DNA from: JAEUHZ01 sp964552795
GTDB lineage: Bacteria; Planctomycetota; UBA1135; GCA-002686595
NCBI GenBank assembly: GCA_964552795.1
Contig: CAZKIO010000006.1
Coordinates: forward strand, 71,376-135,375
Reading direction: 5' to 3'
Length of the DNA: 64,000 nt
The position numbers and the translations under genes are program-made. Below are positions 16,660 to 27,689 of the stretch, in pieces (the first letter of the stretch is position 1; each line of letters opens with the position of its first letter). The notes under the pieces are model-generated. The model had not been told where the DNA came from, searched no databases, and saw nothing but the letters and a program-made list of their open reading frames with translations.

Positions 16660-17634
16660 ATGAAGACCGGTCGATTCAGCCTGCCTGCCCTGGCGCTCGC
16701 GATGCTTGCCGGCATCGCCACCGCGGGCGGAGTCGGGTCGAGCCTGCCGCCGGTGGAGCTCGAAGGGTTCACGCAGACCAAGGCGTCCTCCTTCGACGAC
16801 TTCCTCGGCCGGGCCGTCCTGCTCGAGTTCTTCGCCTACTGGTGAGGCCCCTGCAAGACGTCCGTCCCTCACCTGAACGAGCTCGATGCGTCGTTCGGAC
16901 CGAAGGGGCTGACGGTTCTCGGCGTGACCGATGAACCCAAGAAGGACACGGAAGCGTTCGTCGAGAAGACGGGCGCGAAGTACGCCTACGCGTACGACAA
17001 GGGCGGCAAGCTGAAGTCGTACTTCGGCATCAGCGGCATCCCGCACGCCGTGCTGGTCGATCCGACGGGCACCGTGGTTTGGGAAGGCCATCCCGGCGGC
17101 CTCGACGCGGCGACGATCCAGAAGCACCTCGCGGGCGCGCTGGAGAAGCCGCTGTGGGAGTGGGGGCCGAGCGCGAAGGACACGAAGTCGGCGCTCCTGA
17201 AGCGCAAGTACGGCGAGGCTCTGGAGTCAGCGGCGAAGATCAGCGAGGAGGACGGCGGCCCGGCGATCAAGTCGGCCATCGAGCGCCTCGTGAAGTCGCG
17301 CGTCGAGGCCATGAAGAGCGCGCTCGCCGAGGGCAACTTCCTCACGGCGCAGGATCTGGGCACCGAGCTCAGCAAGGCGCTCGACGGACTGCCCGAGGAG
17401 GCCGACGCGCAGCAGGTGCTGGCCGACATCAAGGCCAACAAGGACGCGGACAAGGTGATGAAGGTCCAGAAGACCATCCGCGGCCTGAAGGCCCAGCGCC
17501 TGGGCAAGCGCAAGGAGCTCGAGAAGGCCATCGTGGACCTCAAGAAGATCCAGAAGGACTTCGCCGGGACGTACGCGGCCAAGGAGGCCGAGGCGTTCCA
17601 GACCGAGCTCGAGGCGCGCAAGCGCAAGGAATGA
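16660..17634 (+). CDS. Exported thioredoxin-like (TlpA/AhpC-type) selenoprotein with WUGPCK active site
   Basis: 324 aa if the in-frame TGA at 16843-16845 is read as selenocysteine (residue 62). The frame is open before it (61 codons) and after it (262 codons) and both halves belong to one thioredoxin fold. Before: signal peptide (about 1-22), LPPVELEGF, and the strand VLLEFFAYW. After: GPCKTSVPHLNEL, VLGVTDEP, and the cis-Pro loop GISGIPHAVLVDPTG. In ordinary thioredoxins the motif is WCGPCK, so TGA sits exactly at the nucleophilic cysteine. A charged, lysine- and glutamate-rich helical tail (about 170-324) follows; it looks like coiled coil and is absent from standard TlpA. Role: extracytoplasmic thiol-disulfide or peroxide chemistry. 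A nonsense mutation or sequencing error is possible but unlikely at this one position. GGGAG 16646-16650 may be its ribosome binding site. Confidence 0.85.
16843..16845 (+). other. In-frame TGA, probable selenocysteine codon
   Basis: TGA replaces the first cysteine codon of the CxxC motif: TAC TGG TGA GGC CCC TGC. The second cysteine is intact at residue 65, giving a U-x-x-C redox pair. Confidence 0.82.
16846..16910 (+). other. Candidate bacterial SECIS stem-loop
   Basis: Nested pairings follow the TGA. Outer: GGCCCC (16846-16851) with GGGGCT (16905-16910), one G-U. Middle: GTCC (16860-16863) with GGAC (16897-16900). Inner: GAACGA (16875-16880) with TCGTTC (16891-16896), enclosing a 10-base loop that starts with G at 16881. 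The apical loop begins 35 bases after the TGA; as I recall the bacterial consensus allows roughly 16-37 with a G in the first two loop positions. A shorter hairpin, GAC(GTCC)GTC at 16857-16866, starts 11 bases after the TGA, the spacing of the E. coli fdhF element. Either could recruit SelB. Confidence 0.5.
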
Positions 17635-17637
17635 GCG

Positions 17638-17653
17638 CACGCCTCCGGGCGTG
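17638..17653 (+). terminator. Hairpin after the selenoprotein gene
   Basis: CACGCC/GGCGTG with a 4-base loop, beginning 4 bases past the stop. No T-run follows, so termination is possible but weak. Confidence 0.35.
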
Positions 17654-17701
17654 ACTCACCGGGGTCCTCGCGATGCGGCGCACGGCCGCCGCGCGGGGAC
17701 C

Positions 17702-17730
17702 TTGGACGTTCGTGCGCACGGCCGTACCTT
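17702..17730 (+). promoter_or_regulatory. Sigma-70-type promoter for the S9 peptidase
   Basis: TTGGAC (17702-17707), a 17-base spacer and TACCTT (17725-17730). The -10 hexamer is identical to the one before the omega gene. The ATG is at 17806, with GGAGG about 7 bases before it. Confidence 0.55.
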
Positions 17731-17805
17731 GGGGCCCCTTCGAACGAGGTCCGATCCGCGGACGCGCTCCGACGGACACGACCTCCACGAACCTGGAGGC
17801 ACCCG

Positions 17806-19872
17806 ATGCTCACGTTGATCCTGGCCGCCGCGCCGGTCCTCGCCCAGTCCCATCCGTTCTCGATCCACGACATGCTGGCCATGCGTCGCGTGTCGGACCC
17901 CGAGGTGTCGCCGGACGGACGCCACGTCCTGTTCACCGTGCGCGACACGGACCTGGAGGCGAACCGCGGGCGCACCGACGTCTGGTTGGCGCCGGTCGAC
18001 GGCGGCACGCCGCGGCGCATGACGTCGCACGAGGCCGGTGATTCCAGCGCGCGCTGGATGCCCGACGGCAAGAGCTTCGTGTTCCTCTCGACGCGCAGCG
18101 GCTCGTCGCAGGTCTGGCGCCAGAACGTCGACGGCGGCGAGGCCGAGCGCGTCACCGACCTTCCGCTCGACGTCGGGATGGTGCAGCCGTTCGCCGACGG
18201 CCGGCGGCTCCTGATCGCTCTCGAGGTCTACCCCGAACTCGCCGCGGACCAGGCGATCGCCGGGACGGTGGAGCGCGACGCCGCGCGCGAGAAGAGCAAG
18301 GTCAAGGCGCGCATCTACGAGTCGCTGCTCTTCCGCCACTGGGACACCTGGGAGGACGGCAAGCGCTCGCACCTGTTCGTGTGGGAGCCGGGGCAGCCGC
18401 CGCGCAGCCTGATGGCCGGATTCGAGGGCGACGTCCCGACCAAGCCCTTCGGCGGGCCGGACGACGTGGCGCTCTCGCCCGACGGCCGCACCGTCGTGTT
18501 CGCCTGCCTGCGCGCGACGCGCGACGCGGCCTGGACCTACGACGTGAACCTGTACTCGGTCGCCACGGCGGGCGGCGCGGCGCCCGTGTGCATCACCGCC
18601 TCCAACCCGGCTCACGACGGCTCGCCGGCCTTCTCGCCCGACGGCAAGACGCTGGCCTGGCTGCGCATGGCGCGCGCGGGGTTCGAGTCGGATCGCCAGC
18701 GCGTCGCGGTGGTCGGCTGGACCGCCAACGGCCCCGCCGGCGAGCCGCGCATCCTGACCGAGGATTGGGACCGTTCGCCCGGCGAGATCCGCTGGACGGG
18801 CGACGGGCGCACGATCCTGTGCAGCGCCGACGACGTCGGACAGCACGCGCTGTTCGCGGTCGACGCGGCCAGCGGCGCGGTGCGCAAGCTCGTCGCCAGC
18901 GGCTACAACGCCAGCCCGCGCCCGGCCGGCGACCGCATCCTGTTCGCGCAGGACACGCTGGCCGCGCCGATGGAGCTGTTCACCTGCGCGCGCGACGGCG
19001 CGGACGTGCGGCGCGTGACGGACCTGAACGCGGCGCGGCGCGCGGCGGCGCGCACCGGCGAGTTCGAGCAGTTCGCGTTCACCGGCTGGAACGGCGAGGC
19101 CGTGTACGGCTACCTCGTGAAGCCGGTCGATTTCGACGCCGGCCGCAAGTACCCGGTGGCCTTCCTGATCCACGGCGGCCCGCAGGGCAGCTTCGGCAAC
19201 CACTTCCACTACCGCTGGAACCCGCAGGCCTACGCGGGCGCCGGCTACGCCGCGGTGATGATCGACTTCCACGGCTCGACCGGCTACGGGCAGGCCTTCA
19301 CCGACTCGATCCGCGACGACTGGGGCGGCAAGCCCTACGAGGACCTGATGAAGGGCCTCGACGCCGCGCTCGCGCGCTACCCGTTCCTCGACGGCGCGCG
19401 CGTCGCGGCGCTGGGCGCGTCGTACGGCGGCTACATGATCAACTGGATCGCGGGCCAGACCGACCGCTTCCGCTGCCTCGTGAACCACGACGGCAACCTC
19501 GACGAGCGCATGGCGTACTACGACACCGAGGAGTTGTGGTTCCCCGAGTGGGAGCGCGGCGGACCGCCGTGGGAGCACCCCGAGGCCTACGCGCGCCACA
19601 ACCCGATCGACCACGTCGAGAAGTGGTCCACGCCGATGCTGGTGATCCACGGCGCGCTCGACTTCCGCGTGGTCGACACGCAGGGCATGAGCACGTTCAC
19701 CGCGCTGCAGCGCCGCGGGATCCCCTCGAAGTTCCTGTGGTTCCCCGACGAGAACCACTGGGTGCTGAAGCCGCAGAACTCGATCCTGTGGCACGAGACC
19801 GTGCTGGGCTGGCTCGACCGGTGGACCGGCAACGAGCGCGGCGCCGCCGTGCCGGCCGGTTCGGGCCGCTGA
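17806..19872 (+). CDS. Secreted S9-family (prolyl oligopeptidase, DPP5-like) peptidase
   Basis: 688 aa. A short signal peptide (cleavage near VLAQS) leads to a propeller built from TolB-like repeats (VSPDGRHVLFTV, WMPDGKSFVFLS, FSPDGKTLAW) and a C-terminal alpha/beta hydrolase domain. The catalytic elements are GASYGGYM (Ser), HGALDFRV (Asp) and FPDENHWV (His), preceded by LIHGGPQGS forming the oxyanion region. The overall pattern is closest to the S9C / dipeptidyl-peptidase 5 group, which removes dipeptides or acyl-amino acids from peptides outside the cytoplasm. It has its own promoter and is flanked by another S9 peptidase and an M16 peptidase, so this stretch is rich in exported peptidases. 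Confidence 0.9.
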   Translation: MLTLILAAAPVLAQSHPFSIHDMLAMRRVSDPEVSPDGRHVLFTVRDTDLEANRGRTDVWLAPVDGGTPRRMTSHEAGDSSARWMPDGKSFVFLSTRSGSSQVWRQNVDGGEAERVTDLPLDVGMVQPFADGRRLLIALEVYPELAADQAIAGTVERDAAREKSKVKARIYESLLFRHWDTWEDGKRSHLFVWEPGQPPRSLMAGFEGDVPTKPFGGPDDVALSPDGRTVVFACLRATRDAAWTYDVNLYSVATAGGAAPVCITASNPAHDGSPAFSPDGKTLAWLRMARAGFESDRQRVAVVGWTANGPAGEPRILTEDWDRSPGEIRWTGDGRTILCSADDVGQHALFAVDAASGAVRKLVASGYNASPRPAGDRILFAQDTLAAPMELFTCARDGADVRRVTDLNAARRAAARTGEFEQFAFTGWNGEAVYGYLVKPVDFDAGRKYPVAFLIHGGPQGSFGNHFHYRWNPQAYAGAGYAAVMIDFHGSTGYGQAFTDSIRDDWGGKPYEDLMKGLDAALARYPFLDGARVAALGASYGGYMINWIAGQTDRFRCLVNHDGNLDERMAYYDTEELWFPEWERGGPPWEHPEAYARHNPIDHVEKWSTPMLVIHGALDFRVVDTQGMSTFTALQRRGIPSKFLWFPDENHWVLKPQNSILWHETVLGWLDRWTGNERGAAVPAGSGR

Positions 19873-19890
19873 CGCGCGCCGAGCCGCCGC

Positions 19891-22827
<2,937 letters not shown>

Positions 22828-22869
22828 CGTTTCTCCAAGCGTTGCGGTGATCCGTGGCGTGAAGCACAG

Positions 22870-22875
22870 AGGTTA
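22870..22875 (-). promoter_or_regulatory. -10-like hexamer TAACCT for the M16 gene
   Basis: TAACCT on the minus strand, 42 bases upstream of the ATG; the same hexamer as in the hldD promoter. No -35 box. Confidence 0.4.
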
Positions 22876-22912
22876 GCCCGCCGCCGCGGGTCCGGCCACC
22901 GGACCGCCCGGA

Positions 22913-24637
22913 TCAGTACCAGGAGCGCGCGAGACCGGTCATGAAGCCGCGCGCGCCGGGCGCGAGGTTGCGCAGCAGGTACCCGCCCTCCTGCACGACC
23001 AGCGTCGGGAGCTTCAGCGCTCCGAGCTCGGTGCCGACGCGCTCCAGGCCGGGCGCCGTGAGCGTGAAGGTGCCGGTCGGATCGCCGCGCAGGATGTCGA
23101 GGCCCAGGCTGAGCACCAGGAACCGGGGCTGGAACCCCTCGATCGCGCGCATCGCGCGGCGCAACACGCGCAGGTAGCCCTCGTCGTCGACGCCCTCGGG
23201 CAGGGGGTGGTTGATGTTGAAGCCCTCGCCCGCGCCCTCGCCGCGCTCGTCCTCGAAGCCCGAGAAGTACGGGTACGAGTGGCGCGGGTGGCCGTGGATC
23301 GACTGGAACAGGACGTCGTCGCGCTTGTAGAAGATGTCCTGCGATCCGTTGCCGTGGTGGTAGTCGATGTCGAGGAATGCCACCTTGCCGTGCGGCGACA
23401 GTCGGTGCGCCGCGATCGCCGCGTTGTTGAAGTAGCAGAAGCCGCCGAAGCTGCGGCGCTCGGCGTGGTGGCCCGGCGGGCGGCACAGCGCGTACACCAG
23501 GCGGTCGCCGGCCAGGATGCGGTCGGCGCCCGTCACCGCGCAGTCGACGGCGGAGCGCGCCGCGCGCAGCGCGCCCTGCGACAGCGGCGTGAACGTGTCG
23601 ATGCAGTAGTAGCCCGCCTGCACCGAGCGGTCGAGCGGCTTGCGGTCGGGCCGCCGGATCGGGAACACGTACGGGTACAGCGCCTCCTTGGGCCCGAGGG
23701 AGGTGCACACCTTGGTCAGGTAGGTCACGAAATCCCCGTCGTGCACCGCGCGGATCGGCGCCTCGGAGTGGCGCACGACCTCGCGCCGCTCGTGCGGGAA
23801 CGACTTGAGGCCGCGCAGGATGGCGTCGATGCGCACCGGCCGCTGGACGTAGCCGCGCTCGCGCACGTGGTGGAACTCGTGGTGCTCCGCGACCAGCAGG
23901 GTCAGCGGGCGCAGGCGGCCCTCGGGCACGCTCGCGTCCTCCTCCTTGACGTAGCGCGCGGCGCGCAGGCGCACGGGGTCGTCCTGGATCGAGGCCACGA
24001 TGCGCTTCACGTACGGGTGGTCGGGGTCCCAGCCGTAGCGCAGTTCGAAGATCGCGCTGACCGCCTTGCGCGCGGCGGCCTTCGACAGGGTCTCGTCGTG
24101 CCCCAGGGGGTCGAGCACGAGGTGCGGCGGATCGTAGTCCGCGGCCGGGTCCCACTTCTCCTGGTAGGCCGTGCCGTCGATCGGGCGCGCGCCGTAGCGT
24201 TCGTAGAAGCGCAGGCGCGCGCGGTTGGGCGCTAGGCGCGCCGGATCGGACACGAGCTCCGCCTGGTCGGGCGGCACGTCCATCAGGAGCGCGCGCGCGC
24301 CCTTGCGCAGCATGTGCTCGCGCACCGCCTCGTACAGCGCGCTGCCCAGGCCGCGCGACTTCACGTCGGGATCGACGGCGATGTAGTCGAGGTATGCCGT
24401 CGCGATCGGCTTGTAGTAGTGGATCAGCGCGAAGCCCCGCACCTTGTCGCGCGCGTCGAGCGCCACCAGGAGCACCACGTCGAAGCCGACGTCCTCGCGC
24501 TGCTCCAGCATGCGCGCCAGCTTCGCGGGGCCGTCGGGCACGTCCGGGAACGACTTCCTGAAGATCTCCTGCACCGCCGCCAGGCGGCTCTGCTCGGCGC
24601 GGGTGACGTGGTCGAAGATGCGGGTGAAGCGGATCAC
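22913..24637 (-). CDS. GNAT acetyltransferase fused to histone-deacetylase-family deacetylase
   Basis: 574 aa joining opposite activities. Residues 1-165 are a GNAT domain: AYLDYIAVDPDVKSRGLGSALY holds beta-4 and the acetyl-CoA P-loop (R95-G-L-G), followed by FYERYGARPI. Residues about 280-574 are a class II HDAC/acetylpolyamine amidohydrolase domain: RPPGHHAE (H390/H391), FGGFCYFNNAAIAA, DIDYHHGNGSQDIFY (D425, H427), GLDILRGDP (D514) and the catalytic tyrosine in QEGGYL (Y553). All zinc ligands and catalytic residues are present, so both domains look active. The middle (165-280) is a linker with a His-rich EHHEFHHV segment. Possible substrates are polyamines or lysines of proteins. The ATP-grasp gene lies 13 bases upstream on the same strand. 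Confidence 0.9.
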   Translation of the reverse strand: MIRFTRIFDHVTRAEQSRLAAVQEIFRKSFPDVPDGPAKLARMLEQREDVGFDVVLLVALDARDKVRGFALIHYYKPIATAYLDYIAVDPDVKSRGLGSALYEAVREHMLRKGARALLMDVPPDQAELVSDPARLAPNRARLRFYERYGARPIDGTAYQEKWDPAADYDPPHLVLDPLGHDETLSKAAARKAVSAIFELRYGWDPDHPYVKRIVASIQDDPVRLRAARYVKEEDASVPEGRLRPLTLLVAEHHEFHHVRERGYVQRPVRIDAILRGLKSFPHERREVVRHSEAPIRAVHDGDFVTYLTKVCTSLGPKEALYPYVFPIRRPDRKPLDRSVQAGYYCIDTFTPLSQGALRAARSAVDCAVTGADRILAGDRLVYALCRPPGHHAERRSFGGFCYFNNAAIAAHRLSPHGKVAFLDIDYHHGNGSQDIFYKRDDVLFQSIHGHPRHSYPYFSGFEDERGEGAGEGFNINHPLPEGVDDEGYLRVLRRAMRAIEGFQPRFLVLSLGLDILRGDPTGTFTLTAPGLERVGTELGALKLPTLVVQEGGYLLRNLAPGARGFMTGLARSWY

Positions 24638-24650
24638 GGGGGGATTCGGC

Positions 24651-25496
24651 TCAGCGGAGTCGGCGCAGCACGGCCTCTGCCAGCCGGTCGAGGGCCGGCG
24701 CGTGCTGCTGCAGGAACAGCGAGGGTTCGACGAGTTCGACCTCCATGACGCGCGGCGCGCCGGACGCGTCGCGCGCCACGTCGACGCGCGCGTACACGAG
24801 GTCGCGCGCGAACGGTGCCAGGGCGCGCTCGGCCACGGCGCGTTCGTCGGCTTCGATCGGCAGGCTGGGGGACACCGACTCGTCGTCGCCGCTGAAGCGC
24901 GGCGACTTGCGCACCGCGTGCGTGAACGCGCCGTCGATCCACACCAGCGCGCGCTCGCCCCAGCCGTCGACGGAGGGCTCGTAGCGCTGCACGAGCACGT
25001 CGTGACCGGCGAGCAGGGCGTCGAGGTGCGCCTGTCCGTCCACGAAGCGTCCGGCAGAGAAGCGCCGCGTGCCGAACGACGCGGCCGAGACCGCGGGCTT
25101 CACGACCAGCTCCGCCCAGCCGCGCTCGCGCGCGAGGTCCGCGAGCGACGTGCGCGTCGCGCGCGGCACCAGCGCCGTCGGCACGATCGGCACGCCACGC
25201 CGCTCCAGCTCCAGGAGGTAGCGCTTGTGCACGTTGCCGCGCACGATGCGCGCGGGGTTCCACAGCGGCGCGGCGCGCTCGACGCGGTCGATCCACGCCA
25301 GGAACGCGTCGAGGTGGTGGACGTAGTCCCAGGTCGAGCGGATCAGGGTCGGCACGCGCTCGTCCCAGCGCTCCGCGGGATCGTTCCAGGCCGCGACGCG
25401 CGCGTCGACGCCGCACGCTCCCAGCGCCGCGAGGAGGAGCGCCTCGTCGGGGTCGGGCTCGGGCAGCGGTCGGCAGGTCGCGATGCACAGGCGCAT
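24651..25496 (-). CDS. ATP-grasp ligase, cycloserine DcsG-like
   Basis: 281 aa. The layout is that of ATP-grasp proteins related to O-ureido-serine cyclo-ligase: an N-terminal segment with STWDYVHHLDAFLAWIDRV, then NPARIVRGNVHKRYLLELERRGVPIVPTALV, the ATP-binding strand AELVVKPAVSAASFGTRRF, VQRYEPSV, and the metal-binding end with VARDASGAPRVMEVELVEPSLFLQQH. The family joins a carboxylate and an amine or nucleophile using ATP. The real substrate here is unknown; proteins of this kind are widespread outside cycloserine producers. The start is ATG 25496, immediately giving MRLCIATC. It is followed by the acetyltransferase-deacetylase gene. Confidence 0.8.
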   Translation of the reverse strand: MRLCIATCRPLPEPDPDEALLLAALGACGVDARVAAWNDPAERWDERVPTLIRSTWDYVHHLDAFLAWIDRVERAAPLWNPARIVRGNVHKRYLLELERRGVPIVPTALVPRATRTSLADLARERGWAELVVKPAVSAASFGTRRFSAGRFVDGQAHLDALLAGHDVLVQRYEPSVDGWGERALVWIDGAFTHAVRKSPRFSGDDESVSPSLPIEADERAVAERALAPFARDLVYARVDVARDASGAPRVMEVELVEPSLFLQQHAPALDRLAEAVLRRLR

Positions 25497-25650
25497 CCCC
25501 GCAGAGTACCCAGCCGGCGCGGCGATCTCCCGCGCCCGCCGGCGGCAACCGGTTTGGGCTGGCGGCGGCGCCGCGCGCGGATCAGGATGCGCGCCTCGAA
25601 CCCCGCGCGGCGGCGCAGTCCCCGAACCCGCCCGCGGCCGGAGGATCGAC

Positions 25651-26175
25651 ATGACCCAGCCGACCTGTCTCGCCTGCGGTTCCGCGCTGCCCGCCGCGGC
25701 CGCGCGCTGTCCCGGTTGCGGCGCGGCCGCGGGCGCGGCGACCACGCACACGACGCCGAAGTGGATCTGGTGGGCGGCCGGGATCGGCTGCGGCTGCCTG
25801 GTCCTGGTCGTGGTGCTCGGCGTCCTCGCGACGCTGTTCGTGCCGAACGTGGTCGAGCGGCTGGAGCTCGCGCGGCAGGCCAAGGTGGCGAGCGACCTCA
25901 CCCGGATCGCGGCGGCGCTGGAGGAGTACGCGGCCAACAACGGCGCGCGCTACCCCGAGGATCTCGAGGCGCTCGTCCTGCTCGACGCGAACGGCGCGAG
26001 CTACCTGAACACCCCGGGCGTGCCCCGCGACCCGTGGGGGCGCGAGTACCTGTACGAGCCGCCCGGCCCCGACCGCCCCGCGCCGCGCGTCTTCACGCTC
26101 GGCAAGGACGGCGCGCCGGGCGGCGAGGGCGAGGACGAGGACCTCGACAGCACGCAGCTGCGCGAGCCGCGCTAG
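25651..26175 (+). CDS. Zinc-ribbon, single-pass membrane protein with GspG-like pseudopilin domain
   Basis: 174 aa in three parts. Residues 4-27 are a zinc ribbon with two CxxC pairs (CLACG, CPGCG). Residues 38-63 are a hydrophobic segment (IWWAAGIGCGCLVLVVVLGVLATLFV). Residues 70-174 resemble the C-terminal part of type II secretion major pseudopilins: an alpha-helix (ARQAKVASDLTRIAAALEEY), NGARYPEDLEAL, then PRDPWGREYLYEPPG and a final acidic tail with the SxGxDG-like SLGKDGAPGG equivalent (TLGKDGAPGG). It is not a secretion pseudopilin itself, since no prepilin peptidase site precedes the helix. GGAGG with 7-base spacing supports ATG 25651. Confidence 0.75.
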   Translation: MTQPTCLACGSALPAAAARCPGCGAAAGAATTHTTPKWIWWAAGIGCGCLVLVVVLGVLATLFVPNVVERLELARQAKVASDLTRIAAALEEYAANNGARYPEDLEALVLLDANGASYLNTPGVPRDPWGREYLYEPPGPDRPAPRVFTLGKDGAPGGEGEDEDLDSTQLREPR

Positions 26176-26188
26176 CGGCCTCGGCCGC

Positions 26189-27271
26189 TCACGGCCGCCA
26201 GTGGATGGCGAGGCCGTTGCTGAGGTTGAAGGTCGACGGCGTGCAGAAGTCGGCCGCGTTGCGGTACCACACCTGGTAGGTGCGCATGCCGCCGGCGGCC
26301 GGGATCAGGCCGAGTTGCGCGATGGTCGGCTGGCCCGCGCCCGGGATCTGCGCGGCGTTCCCCGCCGCCAGCACCGACTTCAGCCGAACCGTAGCGCCGC
26401 CCGCGCAGCGCAGGCCGTCGCCGAACGTCGCCCCGATACCGAACGCGTGGCGCGTCGTCCCCTGGAAGAACGTGACGACCGAGTTCGAGACCGCCTCGAC
26501 CGCGAGCTGCGTCGTGTCGGCGGAAACACGCGCGGCGCCGGTGCCCGAGAGCCTCGCGCCCGAGGCGAAGATCGAGGTCGCGCAGCCGTGCGCGGGCGCA
26601 CCATAGTTGCCGCACGGGCAATCGGCCGCCGAGCCGTCGCCAGAGCAGAACGCGACCCCGTTCGCGGTCGAGGTCTCGACCACGATCTGGTCGAGGTACC
26701 AGCCCATGTAGTCGTTGAGCGCGACGTCCCAGCCTTGGAAACGGAACTTGAGTTTCACGCTCTGCCCGGCCCAGGGCGTGAGATCGAAGCCGTGGGATGC
26801 CCAGTCGGAGTTCCACACCTGTCCGATCTGCGTCCAGGATGCGCCGCCGTTGGCGGAGATCAGGATCAGCCGCTCGTCGTACCCCGAGTCGTCCTCGCCT
26901 TCCGACTTGCTCCAGAAGCGCAGATGGATCGATCCCGCACCAGCGGGCAGTGCGATCGGCGCGGCCGTGATCATCGAGCAGTCCGGGACGTCGAAGATGT
27001 TGGGTGGCGCGTAGGTGCACTGGCCGGGGATGCCGAAGCGGCCCGCATGGCTGCCCTCGGGAAACGGCGCAGCCCACGGCGAGCAAGGATCGCTGTCCGC
27101 GGCATCCCACCACGAGCCGACGCAGGCGCCGGATCCGTGGCCCCAGAAGCACGTGGGGCTGTCCGGTCCCACGTTCCAGGCGGACATGCCCGATTCGAAG
27201 CCCTCGTAGAACAGAACGCCCTGCGCGGACGTGGGTGCGGCGAGGAGTGCGGCGAGGATCAGGGTTCTCAT
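26189..27271 (-). CDS. Secreted protein with jelly-roll-like domain and planctomycete C-terminal module
   Basis: 360 aa, function unknown. A signal peptide (MRTLILAALLAAPTSAQG) precedes a beta-rich domain (about 22-200) of the kind found in immune-inhibitor-A/MAM-like proteins: LFYEGFESG, SIHLRFWSKSEGEDD, LILISANGGASWTQIG, MGWYLDQIVVET. The C-terminal 150 residues start with FCSGDGSAADCPCGNYG and end RTYQVWYRNAADF with FNLSNGLAIHW; the same closing module occurs at the end of the metalloprotease at 40864-43419. GAAGGAG 6 bases before ATG 27271 marks the start; a TAGCCT hexamer lies at 27327-27332 on this strand. Confidence 0.85.
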   Translation of the reverse strand: MRTLILAALLAAPTSAQGVLFYEGFESGMSAWNVGPDSPTCFWGHGSGACVGSWWDAADSDPCSPWAAPFPEGSHAGRFGIPGQCTYAPPNIFDVPDCSMITAAPIALPAGAGSIHLRFWSKSEGEDDSGYDERLILISANGGASWTQIGQVWNSDWASHGFDLTPWAGQSVKLKFRFQGWDVALNDYMGWYLDQIVVETSTANGVAFCSGDGSAADCPCGNYGAPAHGCATSIFASGARLSGTGAARVSADTTQLAVEAVSNSVVTFFQGTTRHAFGIGATFGDGLRCAGGATVRLKSVLAAGNAAQIPGAGQPTIAQLGLIPAAGGMRTYQVWYRNAADFCTPSTFNLSNGLAIHWRP

Positions 27272-27326
27272 GCGTGGCTCCTTCGGCCGGCGGGACGGCC
27301 GGCCCGGGCTGCGAGCGACAACGTGC

Positions 27327-27332
27327 AGGCTA
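27327..27332 (-). promoter_or_regulatory. -10-like hexamer TAGCCT for the secreted protein gene
   Basis: TAGCCT on the minus strand, 55 bases before the ATG at 27271. No -35 box. Confidence 0.3.
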
Positions 27333-27689
27333 TCAGCTTGGGCGGGAAGGTGGTGGGAGGGCGTCCCCGCAGGCCCCAAGCTGGTCGGATGCGGGTCGAA
27401 CTCGTGCCGGACCCGCGCAGCAGGCCTGGGCCGGATGGACGTTGTGGGCTCCCTTGCAGGAGCGTCGCCACCGCCCCGGCGGGTTTCACGCGCGAGGGGG
27501 AACCCTCGACGGCGGTACCCTGTGCGCAGAGTGCCACGCTCCGCGGACGTCGCGAGGGCGCCGCGCAACGCAGGCCAGCTTCCGCGGTCACCGGATCGGA
27601 TCGTCGGTGCTCGTCCAGGTCGGAGGCCTCGTCGCGGCGCGCGCCGTGGCCGATCAGGGCCAAGACCCGCGCGGCCGTCCGCGCCGCCG
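27333..27689. other. Gene-poor stretch before the VOC pseudogene
   Basis: About 350 bases in which I cannot support any coding frame. Open frames exist on both strands but their translations are Arg/Ala/Pro-rich without domain features. Given the decayed gene next to it, this may be eroded coding DNA. Confidence 0.5.

Noticed and set aside
16660..16845. A separate 61-aa protein ending at the TGA, and a second gene starting at GTG 16924
   Set aside because: The two pieces share one frame and one thioredoxin fold, and the codons between TGA and 16924 encode the rest of the active site.
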